Positions 25,372-33,939 of a stretch of DNA of 64,000 nucleotides are shown here, in pieces. The notes beneath the pieces were generated by a model. That model saw only the letters and a list, made by a program, of their open reading frames with translations, had not been told where the DNA came from and did no database searches. Numbering within the stretch: position 1 is the stretch's first letter; each line of letters begins with the position of its first letter. Source of the stretch: Comamonas flocculans (lineage in GTDB: Bacteria; Pseudomonadota; Gammaproteobacteria; Burkholderiales; Burkholderiaceae_C); assembly GCF_007954405.1 (NCBI RefSeq), contig NZ_CP042344.1, forward strand, positions 1,860,001 through 1,924,000, in the 5' to 3' direction. The translations under genes were made by a program, and so were the position numbers.

Positions 25372-27494
25372 TGGCGGGCGATACCCTGGCGTCCGGCGGT
25401 CTGTCGCGCCTGCAGCGCGTGGTGCAGGTCGTCACCAGCCGCAACGACCTGGTGCTGGCGGCTTTCCTGGTGGCGGTCATCTTCATGATGATCCTGCCGC
25501 TGCCGACCTGGCTGGTCGACCTTTTGATCGGCACCAACATGACGATCTCGGCCATCTTGCTGATGGTCGCGATGTATCTGCCCTCGCCGCTGTCGTTTTC
25601 CTCGTTCCCGTCGGTGCTGCTGGTCACCACGCTGTTTCGCCTGGGCATCTCGATCGCCACCACGCGCCTGATCCTGCTGCAGGCGGACGCCGGGCACATC
25701 ATCCTAACCTTCGGCAATTTCGTGGTTGGGGGCAACCTGGTCGTGGGCCTGGTGGTGTTCCTGATTCTCACCATCGTGCAGTTCGTGGTCATCACCAAGG
25801 GCGCCGAGCGCGTGGCCGAGGTGGCGGCGCGCTTCTCGCTGGACGCGATGCCGGGCAAGCAGATGTCGATCGACGGCGACATGCGCGCGGGCACCATAGA
25901 CATGGAAGAGGCCAAGCGCCGCCGCGGCATCGTGGAGAAGGAAAGCCAGCTCTACGGCGCGATGGACGGCGCGATGAAGTTCGTCAAGGGCGACGCCATC
26001 GCCGGCCTCATCATCGTGGCGGTGAATCTGCTGGGCGGCATCGTCATCGGCACCATGCAGCGCGGCATGAGCGCGGCCGATGCGATGAAGACCTACTCCA
26101 TCCTGACCATAGGCGACGGGCTGATCTCGCAGATCCCGGCGCTGTTCATCGCGATCTGCGCCGGCATGATCGTCACGCGCGTGCAGTCCGAGGACGGCGG
26201 GCCGTCCAACGTCGGCAAGGACATCGGCGCGCAGGTCATGGCGCAGCCGCGCGCGCTGATGATCGCTGCCGCCGTGGCGCTGGGCATGGGGCTGATTCCG
26301 GGCATGCCCTGGCCGGTATTCCTGGTGCTGGCGCTGGTGGTGGGCGGTCTGGGCTTCACGCTGCTGCGCAGTACGCGCAAGGTGGTGGACGAGGCCACCG
26401 GCCAGGTCACCGAAGTGCCGGCCATGCAGGCCGCGGGCGAGAAGCCGCGCAAGCCCAAGGGCGACGGCAGCGAGGAATTTGCCCCCACGGTGCCGCTGCT
26501 CATGGACGTGGCCGCCGGCCTGCAGCACAGCTTTGATGCCGAAACGCTGAACGACGAGCTGCTGAAGATCCGCCGGGCGCTGTACTTTGACCTGGGTGTG
26601 CCGTTTCCGGGCATACAGCTGCGCTTCAACGAGGCGCTGGAGGCCGAGAGCTACAACATCCTGCTGTCGGAGGTGCCGGTCTCGCAAGGGCGACTGCGTC
26701 CCGGCTATCTGCTGGTGCGCGAGAACACCCGGAACCTGGACGCGCTGCAGATCGCCTACGAGAGCGACCGCAAGTTCCTGCCGCACATCCCCACGCTCTG
26801 GGTCAGCGATGCGCTGCGCGACACGCTCAGCGGCAGCGGCATCCCCTTCATGGACGCCAGCCAGGTGCTGACCTACCACCTGGCCTTCGTGCTCAAGAAG
26901 TACTCGGCCGACTTCATCGGCATCCAGGAGACGCGTTTCCTGCTCGGGGCGATGGAGGCGCGCTTTCCCGATCTGGTCAAGGAATCGACGCGCGTGCTGC
27001 CGATACAGAAGATCGCGGAGATCCTGCAGCGCCTGGTGTCCGAAGACATCTCGGTGCGCAACCTGCGCACCATCCTCGAAGCGCTGATCGAGTGGGGACA
27101 GAAGGAAAAGGATTCGGTGCTGCTGACCGAATACGTGCGCTCCACGCTCAAGCGCCACATCAGCTACAAGTATTCCAGCGGGCAGAACGTGCTGCCCGCC
27201 TACCTGCTGGCGCCGGCCATCGAAGACCAGGTGCGCGCAGCGATACGCCAGACTTCGGCGGGCAGCTACCTGTCGCTAGACCCGGCGGTGAGCAAGAAGC
27301 TGGTGGAAAACATCAGGAAGGCCGTGGGCGACATCGGCGCGAGCGGCCAACGTCCCGTGCTGCTGACCTCGATGGACATCCGCCGCTACATGCGCAAGAT
27401 GATCGAGCAGGATCTGTACGAACTGCCAGTGCTCAGCTACCAGGAGCTGACGCAGGAAATCAACATCCAGCCGCTGGCACGGATCGATTTGTGA
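25371..27494 (+). CDS. sctV: SctV, T3SS major export-gate protein
   Basis: A 707-residue FlhA/LcrD-family protein. About eight membrane segments occupy residues 20-335. Between them lies the conserved cytoplasmic FHIPEP loop ([21 protein letters not shown], residues about 155-175). The C-terminal half is the nonameric cytoplasmic ring that binds chaperone-substrate complexes ([48 protein letters not shown]). It starts with GTG, sharing one base with the sctY stop. Confidence 0.98.
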   Translation: MAGDTLASGGLSRLQRVVQVVTSRNDLVLAAFLVAVIFMMILPLPTWLVDLLIGTNMTISAILLMVAMYLPSPLSFSSFPSVLLVTTLFRLGISIATTRLILLQADAGHIILTFGNFVVGGNLVVGLVVFLILTIVQFVVITKGAERVAEVAARFSLDAMPGKQMSIDGDMRAGTIDMEEAKRRRGIVEKESQLYGAMDGAMKFVKGDAIAGLIIVAVNLLGGIVIGTMQRGMSAADAMKTYSILTIGDGLISQIPALFIAICAGMIVTRVQSEDGGPSNVGKDIGAQVMAQPRALMIAAAVALGMGLIPGMPWPVFLVLALVVGGLGFTLLRSTRKVVDEATGQVTEVPAMQAAGEKPRKPKGDGSEEFAPTVPLLMDVAAGLQHSFDAETLNDELLKIRRALYFDLGVPFPGIQLRFNEALEAESYNILLSEVPVSQGRLRPGYLLVRENTRNLDALQIAYESDRKFLPHIPTLWVSDALRDTLSGSGIPFMDASQVLTYHLAFVLKKYSADFIGIQETRFLLGAMEARFPDLVKESTRVLPIQKIAEILQRLVSEDISVRNLRTILEALIEWGQKEKDSVLLTEYVRSTLKRHISYKYSSGQNVLPAYLLAPAIEDQVRAAIRQTSAGSYLSLDPAVSKKLVENIRKAVGDIGASGQRPVLLTSMDIRRYMRKMIEQDLYELPVLSYQELTQEINIQPLARIDL

Positions 27495-27514
27495 GCGTGG
27501 TCGTGAACGCACCC

Positions 27515-27563
27515 AAATTGATAGCTGTTGACGCAGAACAGGCAACGGCTGGAGGCATGTTTT
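27515..27563. repeat. Interspersed palindromic repeat, copy 4 (sctV-sctD)
   Basis: AAATTGATAGCTGTTGACGC, a short spacer, then CAACGGCTGGAGGCATGTTTT. It is the reverse orientation of the family, between sctV and sctD within the operon. Confidence 0.7.
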
Positions 27564-27611
27564 GCTTGAAACCGTGCACGATCGCTGCCAGACAGCGGAG
27601 GGCGCCGCGCC

Positions 27612-29024
27612 ATGATGCGTGATGCCTTTGCGGTCGAGTTGCGCGTGCTCGACGGCCGCCATGCGGGCGCCAGCGCGCCGGCCTTCGACGGCCTGCTGCT
27701 GGGCGCGGGCGATGAAGGCGACGTGATCCTGACCGACCTGGCGCCGGACGCCGGTCTGGCACGTCTGCATCTGCTCGAAGGGGGCCGCTGGCTGCTCTGG
27801 CCGGCCGCCGGAACACCGGACGACCAAGCGTGTGCCGAGGCCGCACAGCTGGGCGTGGCGCGCCGCTGGGGTGGCCTCAGCCTGTGCGTGAGCGCGCCGC
27901 ACACCGATTGGCCAAGGGCACCGGGGCATGGGCCGACGACGCTGCCCGCGCGGGCGGCGGCGCCCGTAGCCGAGCAGGCTGCGGCGATCACGTTGGCGGT
28001 CGCCCAGGATGCGCCAGCCGACCCGCTCGCGCCTTTGCCACCTTTGCCGCCGAGTGCGGACGCAGCCGAGCGCACCGGTGTGCCGGCTGCCGGTGCCCAG
28101 GCCACGCGCACGGCCGGCGGTCGCTGGCTGCTGCTGGCGGCCCTGGGCCTGCCGATCGCGCTGGCCTGTTGGGTCTGGGTGCGTAGCGCGGCACCGGTCG
28201 CGGGGCTGGCGCCAGCGCCCGCTGCGCCGATCGATCGCACGCAGGCCGCGCGCCGCCAACTGGGTGATTTGCAGCTGCGCGTTGCCCAGGTGGATCCGGC
28301 ACTGCGCCTGAAGCTGCAGCCGCGCGCCGATGGCAGGGTGCTGGTGCAGGGCTGGGTGGACACGCTCGCGCAATTCGACCGCCTGGCCGAAGCCCTGGCC
28401 CAGCACCAGCCGCAGCCGGCGCTGCAGGTGCGCGTGGCCAGCGAACTGCAGGCCGAGCTGCGCGCCTTGCTGGCCATGCGCTTTCCGCAACTCGATTTCG
28501 TACCGGATGGGCCGGGAAGCCTGCGTGTGGAGGGCATCGTCGCCGACGCGGGCATGCGCAATGAAGCGCTGGCCGCGGTACGCGAGCAACTGCCGCGCGA
28601 ACTGACGGTGAGCGATGGCCTGCGCCTGGCCGAACAGCTGGCGCCGCAGGTGCGTTCGGTGCTGACCGCGGCGGGTTTCCCCGATACCCGGGCGCAGTGG
28701 GATGGCGAGCAGATGCAGTTGAGCGTCGCGCTGCTGCCCAATGCGCGGAGCCAGCTGGAGAACGCCCTCGTGGCTCTGGTCAAGCGCTTTCGCGGCCTGC
28801 CGCTGCATGTGTCGGTGCAATCGGTGCAGGCGCTGCAGCAGGCCGAACGCGGCCCCGCGCCCTTTGCCATCCGCAGCGTGGTCAGCGGCCGGCAGTCCTA
28901 TCTGGTGCTGCCCGACGGCAGCCGCCTGCTGCCCGGGGGCACGCATGCGGGCTGGCGCTTGCAATCCATCGAGCCCGAGCTGCTGATCTTCGACATGCCG
29001 CGGCGCTTGGTGGTAGAGCGTTGA
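27612..29024 (+). CDS. sctD: SctD, T3SS outer ring of the inner-membrane complex
   Basis: A 470-residue YscD/PrgH-family protein. It has an N-terminal cytoplasmic FHA-like domain (residues 1-95, GDEGDVILTDL), a Pro/Ala-rich linker, and one membrane helix (WLLLAALGLPIALACWVWV, near residue 180). The periplasmic ring-building domains follow (LQLRVAQVDPALRLKLQPRADG, VLVQGWVDTLAQFDRL), ending IFDMPRRLVVER. It lies 117 bases after sctV, with a repeat between. The context with sctF is normal. Confidence 0.93.
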   Translation: MMRDAFAVELRVLDGRHAGASAPAFDGLLLGAGDEGDVILTDLAPDAGLARLHLLEGGRWLLWPAAGTPDDQACAEAAQLGVARRWGGLSLCVSAPHTDWPRAPGHGPTTLPARAAAPVAEQAAAITLAVAQDAPADPLAPLPPLPPSADAAERTGVPAAGAQATRTAGGRWLLLAALGLPIALACWVWVRSAAPVAGLAPAPAAPIDRTQAARRQLGDLQLRVAQVDPALRLKLQPRADGRVLVQGWVDTLAQFDRLAEALAQHQPQPALQVRVASELQAELRALLAMRFPQLDFVPDGPGSLRVEGIVADAGMRNEALAAVREQLPRELTVSDGLRLAEQLAPQVRSVLTAAGFPDTRAQWDGEQMQLSVALLPNARSQLENALVALVKRFRGLPLHVSVQSVQALQQAERGPAPFAIRSVVSGRQSYLVLPDGSRLLPGGTHAGWRLQSIEPELLIFDMPRRLVVER

Positions 29025-29041
29025 ACCCGCACAATGCAGCC

Positions 29042-29392
29042 ATGAGCGAGCTCCGTGATTTTTTGGCCATCCATGGGTTTTCCCGCCCGGCCACCGAGGC
29101 CGAGCCTGCCCCCTGGGGCGCCCTGAGCCCGCTGGAGGCCGCGCTCGACGGCCCGGCCGCAGCGGCGCGAGAGGCCCGTGGAGCGGCGGTCGCGCGGATC
29201 GCGACGATGGACGCGCGTCTGCGCAGAGCTGTGCAGGCGGGTGTCAAACCGCAGGAATTCGCCGTATTGCAAGCGGTTCGCGCCGCCTGTGAGGCCGCGC
29301 AAGCCGTGTTGGACTCGATCGGTGTGCCGAACGATGGAGTCGCATCGAACAAGCTCGGCCATTCAGCTAGCCAGAAAGGAGTGATCCCATGA
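29042..29392 (+). CDS. YscE-like needle co-chaperone
   Basis: A 116-residue helical protein overlapping the needle gene sctF by four bases. The segment IATMDARLRRAVQAGVKPQEFAVLQAVRAACEAAQAVLDSI has the hairpin pattern of YscE/EscE-type co-chaperones, and its position just before the needle gene is the same as yscE-yscF. It would hold SctF monomers, possibly together with the TPR protein encoded at 11323. The extra N-terminal 55 residues are not seen in YscE. The call is by position and pattern only. Confidence 0.6.
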   Translation: MSELRDFLAIHGFSRPATEAEPAPWGALSPLEAALDGPAAAAREARGAAVARIATMDARLRRAVQAGVKPQEFAVLQAVRAACEAAQAVLDSIGVPNDGVASNKLGHSASQKGVIP

Positions 29393-29664
29393 CTGCTTCA
29401 GTAAGCCCGGGCTCCGCCGGGGGCGGTGTCGTCAGCTTCGATTCCATTGCCCAGGCCCTGGGCGCGGTGACCGACAACGCGGAAACCAATCTGCGCGCCA
29501 AGATCGACAAGATCAACAGCGCCGGCGACGGCAACGTCAGCCAGGCCGACATGCTCATGCTGCAGGCCGACCTGCAGAAATGGTCGATGATGATCCAGCT
29601 GCAGAGCACCATCACCAAGGAACTCGGCGATGCGCTCAAGGGCATCATCCAGAAAGCAGGCTGA
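29389..29664 (+). CDS. sctF: SctF, T3SS needle subunit
   Basis: A 91-residue needle protein. A Ser/Gly-rich N-terminus is followed by a helical hairpin (ETNLRAKIDKINSAGDGNVSQADMLMLQADLQKWSMMIQLQS) and the conserved polymerising C-terminal helix (TITKELGDALKGIIQKAG). It has a strong ribosome site (AAGGAGTGATCCC) and overlaps the co-chaperone gene by four bases. Confidence 0.96.
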   Translation: MTASVSPGSAGGGVVSFDSIAQALGAVTDNAETNLRAKIDKINSAGDGNVSQADMLMLQADLQKWSMMIQLQSTITKELGDALKGIIQKAG

Positions 29665-29736
29665 AAGCCGCTGCGGACAGCGCCCAAGAGGGCTGGTATC
29701 GGCTGGGGTTGGCTTGCTTGAGAAGCACCTGTCGTG

Positions 29737-30174
29737 ATGGATGCATTTGGCCAGCTGCTGCTGGCCTTGGGCCGGGAACTGGGCATCGAAGGCCTGCGCG
29801 CCGATGCCCAGGGGTGCTGCCGCCTGGTGTTTGACGGACAGCGCATGCTTGAATTGCGCGCAGCCCCTGCGCAGGGGCGGGTGCTGCTCAGTTGCCGGCT
29901 GCTGTGCGCACCGCCCACACCCGAGCACGCCCTGCTGTTGCTGGGCGCCAATGCCTGGGGCGGCGGCAGCGCGGGCGGCTGGTTTGCCCTCGATGACGCG
30001 CAGCAGCCGTGCCTGCAGCATGCGCTGGTGCCGGCGCAGGGTGGCGCGCCCGAGCTGTTGCGCCAGATCGAAAACATGCTGAACGCGGCAGAACGCTGGG
30101 AGCCCCGGCTCAGCGCCCCCACGAGCCAGCCGGTGACGCCGGCGCCGATGTCGCCCTGGATGCAAAAGGTGTGA
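29737..30174 (+). CDS. CesT-like T3SS chaperone without an adjacent effector
   Basis: A 145-residue class I chaperone-type protein (MDAFGQLLLALGRELGIEGLRADAQGCCRLVFDGQRMLEL, LLLLGANAWGGGSAGGWFALDD, LLRQIENMLNAAERW) with a Pro-rich tail. It is 72 bases downstream of sctF and ends the plus-strand T3SS run. A GTG three bases upstream is an alternative start. No client gene lies beside it, so it may serve an effector encoded elsewhere or one of the local secreted proteins. Confidence 0.78.
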   Translation: MDAFGQLLLALGRELGIEGLRADAQGCCRLVFDGQRMLELRAAPAQGRVLLSCRLLCAPPTPEHALLLLGANAWGGGSAGGWFALDDAQQPCLQHALVPAQGGAPELLRQIENMLNAAERWEPRLSAPTSQPVTPAPMSPWMQKV

Positions 30175-30196
30175 GCCGCGATTGCCGGCCCGGTGC

Positions 30197-30940
30197 TCAG
30201 GCCGTTCGGCGCAGGAACACCAGCCGGTCCGCGTCCCCGCGCAGGTCTTGATGGGCCACGCCCCAGCAGCCTCTTCGGGTCAGCTCGCTCTGGCCTTGCC
30301 AGTCCTGGCCATCGACCAGGTGGCGCTCCACCGCGTCGAAGCGCCAGTCGCCGTCCGGCTCGATGGCAAGCAGCTGGCGCTTGAGTCCGTCGATCTGCCC
30401 CACCCAGCCTATGCGCATGCCCTCGCGCATCATGTTGTGGCGGCTCGCATGGTTGTGCAGCGACACCATGGCCACGAAGAAGCTGCGCCCATGCGCCTGC
30501 CCGAGCGCAATGCGCGCCACCAGCAGCATGCGCTGCAGATGGTGGCCGCGGTAGGGCTTCAGCACCATGCAGCTGGCCAGGTGGGCGGTGCGCGCCGGGC
30601 TGGCGACGTGCGCCGGAAAGTAGCGCGCCAGATTGTCCGCGTCGCCCGCCGCGGGCAGACCCAGCATGGCATAGGCCACGAGGCGATCGGCATCGAAGAC
30701 GCCTATGGTTTCGCCGCCGCGCGCATCCTTGCGTGCCAGATGCAGGTGCACGAAGCCCGGCTCGTCGTCCTCGCGCACATACAGGTCCGGGTGCGGCAGG
30801 TCGCTCAAGACCTGCTCGCGCAGACCCATGACCGCATCGGCATCTGCGGGGGCAAGCAGCCGGGAGCGCAGTTGCTGCAGGCGCTCTTCGCGCACCGGCC
30901 ACAGCCGGGGGGGGATGGCGGGTTGAGGCGCGAAACCCAT
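30197..30940 (-). CDS. GNAT-type acyltransferase linked to the ECF sigma factor
   Basis: A 247-residue protein of N-acetyltransferase type. It has an acetyl-CoA-binding region (HLASCMVLKPYRGHHLQRMLL, residues about 119-139), a following helix and MVSLHNHASRHNMMREGMRIGWVG, the region where GNAT proteins have the conserved Asn and strand 6/7. It lies nine bases downstream of the sigma factor gene on the same strand, so the two are probably cotranscribed. The substrate is unknown; a role in modifying a T3SS product or regulator is speculation. Confidence 0.7.
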   Translation of the reverse strand: MGFAPQPAIPPRLWPVREERLQQLRSRLLAPADADAVMGLREQVLSDLPHPDLYVREDDEPGFVHLHLARKDARGGETIGVFDADRLVAYAMLGLPAAGDADNLARYFPAHVASPARTAHLASCMVLKPYRGHHLQRMLLVARIALGQAHGRSFFVAMVSLHNHASRHNMMREGMRIGWVGQIDGLKRQLLAIEPDGDWRFDAVERHLVDGQDWQGQSELTRRGCWGVAHQDLRGDADRLVFLRRTA

Positions 30941-30949
30941 GGCGCAAGC

Positions 30950-31576
30950 TCAAAAATCCAGCTCGACGCCGGCCAGCCGCATGCGACTGCGCAGTTCGCC
31001 GCGCGCACGCGAAATGCGGCTGCGCACCGTACCCACCGGCACGGTGAGCAAGGCCGCCGCATCCTCATAGGAGAGCTCGTCCACGGCCACCAGCAGCAGC
31101 ACTTCGCGCATGTGTTCGGGCAGTTCCTGCATGGCCAGCTGCAAGGCGTGCAGCTGCTGCGACTGAACCAGGGCGGCGCTCGGGCTGGGCGCCTCGCAGG
31201 CCATGGCATCGAGCGCCTCCTCACCGACGAAATCGAATCGGCGCTGCGGTGCGCGCGACAGGTGGTTGCGCACCAGGTTCATGGCGATGCCGTAGAGCCA
31301 GGTCGAGAGTTCGGACTGACCGCGAAACCGCTCGTAGGAACGCACCGCTTCCGCAAAGGCCTGCTGCGTCAGGTCTTCGGCGTCGTCGCAGTGGCCGATG
31401 TTCTTGATGATGAAGCGGTGCAGGCGCGACCAATGGGCCCGTACCAGGTCGCGAAACAGCAGATCGCGATTCGCCGTGTCCGGGGCCGGGGTTTCCTCCA
31501 TCGTGGATGGCCCTGGCGCGGTCTGCGCGTGCGCCGGGGCGCGATGGTCTTCCTGGTCGTTGCCGCTGCGGTTCAT
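30950..31576 (-). CDS. ECF-family sigma factor, probable T3SS master regulator
   Basis: A 208-residue ECF sigma factor with only the two essential domains. Region 2 is at residues about 40-110 (LVRAHWSRLHRFIIKNIG, DDAEDLTQQAFAEAV, LSTWLYGIAMNLVRNHL). Region 4 is at about 140-200 (LPEHMREVLLLVAVDELSYEDAAALL, VPVGTVRSRISRARGEL). The first 25 residues may not be translated; a second ATG lies at 31501. T3SS loci often carry such a regulator (HrpL in plant pathogens, BtrS in Bordetella). The seven GGAAC-N15/16-GTTACT motifs in this cluster are its likely targets. No anti-sigma gene is adjacent. Confidence 0.9.
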   Translation of the reverse strand: MNRSGNDQEDHRAPAHAQTAPGPSTMEETPAPDTANRDLLFRDLVRAHWSRLHRFIIKNIGHCDDAEDLTQQAFAEAVRSYERFRGQSELSTWLYGIAMNLVRNHLSRAPQRRFDFVGEEALDAMACEAPSPSAALVQSQQLHALQLAMQELPEHMREVLLLVAVDELSYEDAAALLTVPVGTVRSRISRARGELRSRMRLAGVELDF

Positions 31577-31726
31577 GAGGGGCGGAGATTACGCCATTCT
31601 TGGTTCGGTGTGGGCCTTGCGTGCTTGCGAGGCTCCTTTTCTTTTGTCAATTCGCAGGCGCAAACTTTGACAGACATTCACAGTCGTCTCCGGATTTTCG
31701 GGTTCCAATTGGCTCGTACCGGGCAT

Positions 31727-31754
31727 GGAACCGCCTTGCGGCCCCGGTTACTAA
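31727..31754 (+). promoter_or_regulatory. Putative ECF-sigma promoter of the orphan gene at 31808
   Basis: GGAAC at 31727-31731, 15 bases, then GTTACTAA at 31747-31754. It lies in the gap between the divergent sigma-factor gene and the orphan gene. Confidence 0.65.
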
Positions 31755-31807
31755 TCACGCGTCACCCGGTCTCGATACCGCGGGAACGCATTCTGGAATT
31801 TCACGTT

Positions 31808-32410
31808 TTGAACATTCAATCGCCCTGGTCAGCGCCGCACACCGCCCCCTCTTCCATGCTGGAGGCGTTTGAGCAGGCGGCACACAAGCACGATGCGGTG
31901 CGCATCACGCTCGATGGTGCCCACTGGCAGGTGCAAGGCGTGGGCACCATGCCGCAAAGCCGGCGCGAGGTGGCCTGGGTCAGCCCCGATGCGGCCCAGT
32001 CAGACACCACCTCGGCCTTCGTGCAGGCGCTGGGCCAATCGTTTTCTGCCGGCATCAGCGCAGCGGTGGCCCGGCAGCTCGACTTGCAGCCGGCGCCGGG
32101 CCAGGCCCTGGCGTCGCGCACGGTGAAGCTGGCGCTGGACATGGCGCAGACCAGCCGCCAGGCGCTCACGGGGGTGGATTTCCTCACCCGCCTGCAGTTT
32201 TCCGCCGCCGCCGACGGCCCCGAATTCCGCCGGGTCTGCGAGTCGCTCGCGCTGGACGCCGGCGCGCTCACCGCGGCCGAACGCGAGCGCATCGACGCGC
32301 AGCTCGATGAACGCTTTGCCCAGGCCCAGGCGAGTGGCGCCTCCGCGGTCGAAAGCGAAATGGCCGAGCAGTGGCTGCGCCAGGCGCTGCAGGAATCGCC
32401 GCGCGCCTGA
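31808..32410 (+). CDS. Orphan protein of the putative T3SS regulon
   Basis: About 200 residues, not recognised. It begins with TTG at 31808, preceded by a weak GGAA; an ATG at 31856 would give 184 residues. Visible parts are an N-terminal beta-type stretch (HDAVRITLDGAHWQVQG) and a helical middle (TSAFVQALGQSFSAGISAAVARQLDL, LASRTVKLALDMAQTSRQAL). The charged C-terminal helices (AERERIDAQLDERFAQAQ, MAEQWLRQALQES) follow. An ECF-type motif ends 53 bases upstream of the TTG. It could be a secreted protein, an accessory or a regulator. Confidence 0.6.
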   Translation: MNIQSPWSAPHTAPSSMLEAFEQAAHKHDAVRITLDGAHWQVQGVGTMPQSRREVAWVSPDAAQSDTTSAFVQALGQSFSAGISAAVARQLDLQPAPGQALASRTVKLALDMAQTSRQALTGVDFLTRLQFSAAADGPEFRRVCESLALDAGALTAAERERIDAQLDERFAQAQASGASAVESEMAEQWLRQALQESPRA

Positions 32411-32449
32411 ACCGCGTCGCCGCGCGATATCCGCGCGCAGGACGATGCG

Positions 32450-33250
32450 TCAATGCAGTGGCCGTTGCAGCCGTTGGCTTGCCGCCGAGAGCGCGTAATT
32501 CACCGCGCAGTAAAGCAGCGCCACCACCAGGTAGACGGGCACCAGCGCGTGGTAGTTGGCGATCAGCACCTTGGCGTTTTGCATCAGTTCGCCGTAGGTG
32601 ACCACGTAGCCGAAGGTGGTGTCCTTGACCACGATGACCAGCTGCGCCACCAGCGCCGGGACGATGTAGCGCAGTGCCTGCGGAAAGACGATGTGGAAAA
32701 ACACCTGTGCTTCGGACATGCCCAGGCTGCGCGCCGCCGCGCTCTGGCCGCGCGCCACCGCGAGCACGCCGGCGCGGTACACCTCGGCCACCACTGCGGC
32801 GGCGCTCAGGCTCACGGGCAGCGTCAGCATCCAGTAGGTGCTCAACTTGATGCCCAGCTGCGGCAATACCAGAAAGCACACGTAGATGAGCAGCAGGGTC
32901 GGTGTGCCGCGCAGGAATTCGATCGCCGCGACGCTGGGCCAGCGCAGCAGCCGCACGGGGGCCAGGCGCCCCAGCATCAACAGCAGCCCCAGGGCCAGCG
33001 CGATGACCGCGGCCATCGCCGCCGATGCCATCGTGCCGAGCAGGCCGCGCCAGAGGAAGGACCAGGTGGTCGGCCAGGCGAAGAAGCGCCAATAGCGTGC
33101 ATCGAGCTGCCCCGCGCTGTGAAAGCGCCATGCGACGCCGGCGGCCAGCGCCAGCAGCGCGCCAGCGGCCAGCAGGCTCACGGCCCGGGTAGCGGCACGG
33201 GTGCGCGGGCTGGGTGTGCCGAACAGCAGATCTTCGAGCGGGCGGCTCAT
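32450..33250 (-). CDS. Amino-acid ABC transporter permease (second subunit)
   Basis: A 266-residue HisM/GltK-type inner-membrane permease. About five membrane segments and the EAA loop (VARGQSAAARSLGMSEAQVFFHIVFPQALR, residues about 170-200) that docks on the ATPase are visible, as is the polar amino-acid permease block AIEFLRGTPTLLLIYVCFLVLPQLGI. The start overlaps the stop of the first permease (ATGA). No ATPase gene follows within the window. Confidence 0.9.
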   Translation of the reverse strand: MSRPLEDLLFGTPSPRTRAATRAVSLLAAGALLALAAGVAWRFHSAGQLDARYWRFFAWPTTWSFLWRGLLGTMASAAMAAVIALALGLLLMLGRLAPVRLLRWPSVAAIEFLRGTPTLLLIYVCFLVLPQLGIKLSTYWMLTLPVSLSAAAVVAEVYRAGVLAVARGQSAAARSLGMSEAQVFFHIVFPQALRYIVPALVAQLVIVVKDTTFGYVVTYGELMQNAKVLIANYHALVPVYLVVALLYCAVNYALSAASQRLQRPLH

Positions 33251-33909
33251 TTCAGGATGCGCAGCTTCTGCTCCAGGGCGGCGCCGGCCCAGGCAATCAG
33301 CAGCCCCGTCAGCACGTACAGCGTTGCGGCGATGGCAAAGGCGCCTATGCCCGCGGCCGAATCGGTGGCGATCTTGGATACCAGCGCCGTGAGTTCCCGT
33401 CCCGCCATGGGTACCTGGGAGGCGAGCGAGGTGGACAACATCAACGCGATCAGCAGCGAGGTCATGGGCTGGACCACCGCGCGCAGCGCCTGCGGCAGCA
33501 CCACCGAAATGATCACCTGCAGCGGCCGCAGTCCCAGGCTCAGCGCGGCCGCGACCTGGCCGCCCGCGACGGTATTGATGCCGGTGCGCAGGTAGTCGGC
33601 GGTGAAGGCCGAACACACCAGCGCCAGGGTCAGCACCACGCTGGGCTCGTAGTCGATCACCACCTCGAGGTCAGGCAGCGCAAAGACGATGAAGATCAGC
33701 AGCGCCACGCCGGGGATGTTGCGAAAGACCTCGACATAGGCGCCCAGCGCCACGCGCAGCGGCGGCAGGGGCAGCAGCCGCAGTACCGTCACCACCAGGC
33801 CCAGCAGCACCCCCGGCACGAAGGACAGCAGCGTGAGCTTCCAGGTCAGCAAAAGGGCCTGCCAGAAGGCAGGCCCGTACTCCAGCACCAGTCTTGCCAG
33901 CTCGCCCAC
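33247..33909 (-). CDS. Amino-acid ABC transporter permease (first subunit)
   Basis: A 220-residue HisQ/GltJ-type permease starting with GTG. It has the family block YVEVFRNIPGVALLIFIVFALPDL and the EAA loop region (AAALSLGLRPLQVIISVVLPQALRAV). With the neighbouring permease it forms the membrane channel for substrate delivered by the binding protein encoded upstream. Confidence 0.9.
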   Translation of the reverse strand: MGELARLVLEYGPAFWQALLLTWKLTLLSFVPGVLLGLVVTVLRLLPLPPLRVALGAYVEVFRNIPGVALLIFIVFALPDLEVVIDYEPSVVLTLALVCSAFTADYLRTGINTVAGGQVAAALSLGLRPLQVIISVVLPQALRAVVQPMTSLLIALMLSTSLASQVPMAGRELTALVSKIATDSAAGIGAFAIAATLYVLTGLLIAWAGAALEQKLRILK

Positions 33910-33939
33910 GGCTCAGTGGTCCGGCGTGGCGCCAGCAAA

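Noticed and set aside
27495..27611. Gap between sctV and sctD considered as a riboswitch or small RNA
   Set aside because: It is explained by a copy of the interspersed palindromic repeat.
32450..33616. 388-codon frame that would fuse the two ABC permeases
   Set aside because: The N-terminal part is an out-of-frame reading of the first permease; the two real genes overlap by four bases (ATGA).
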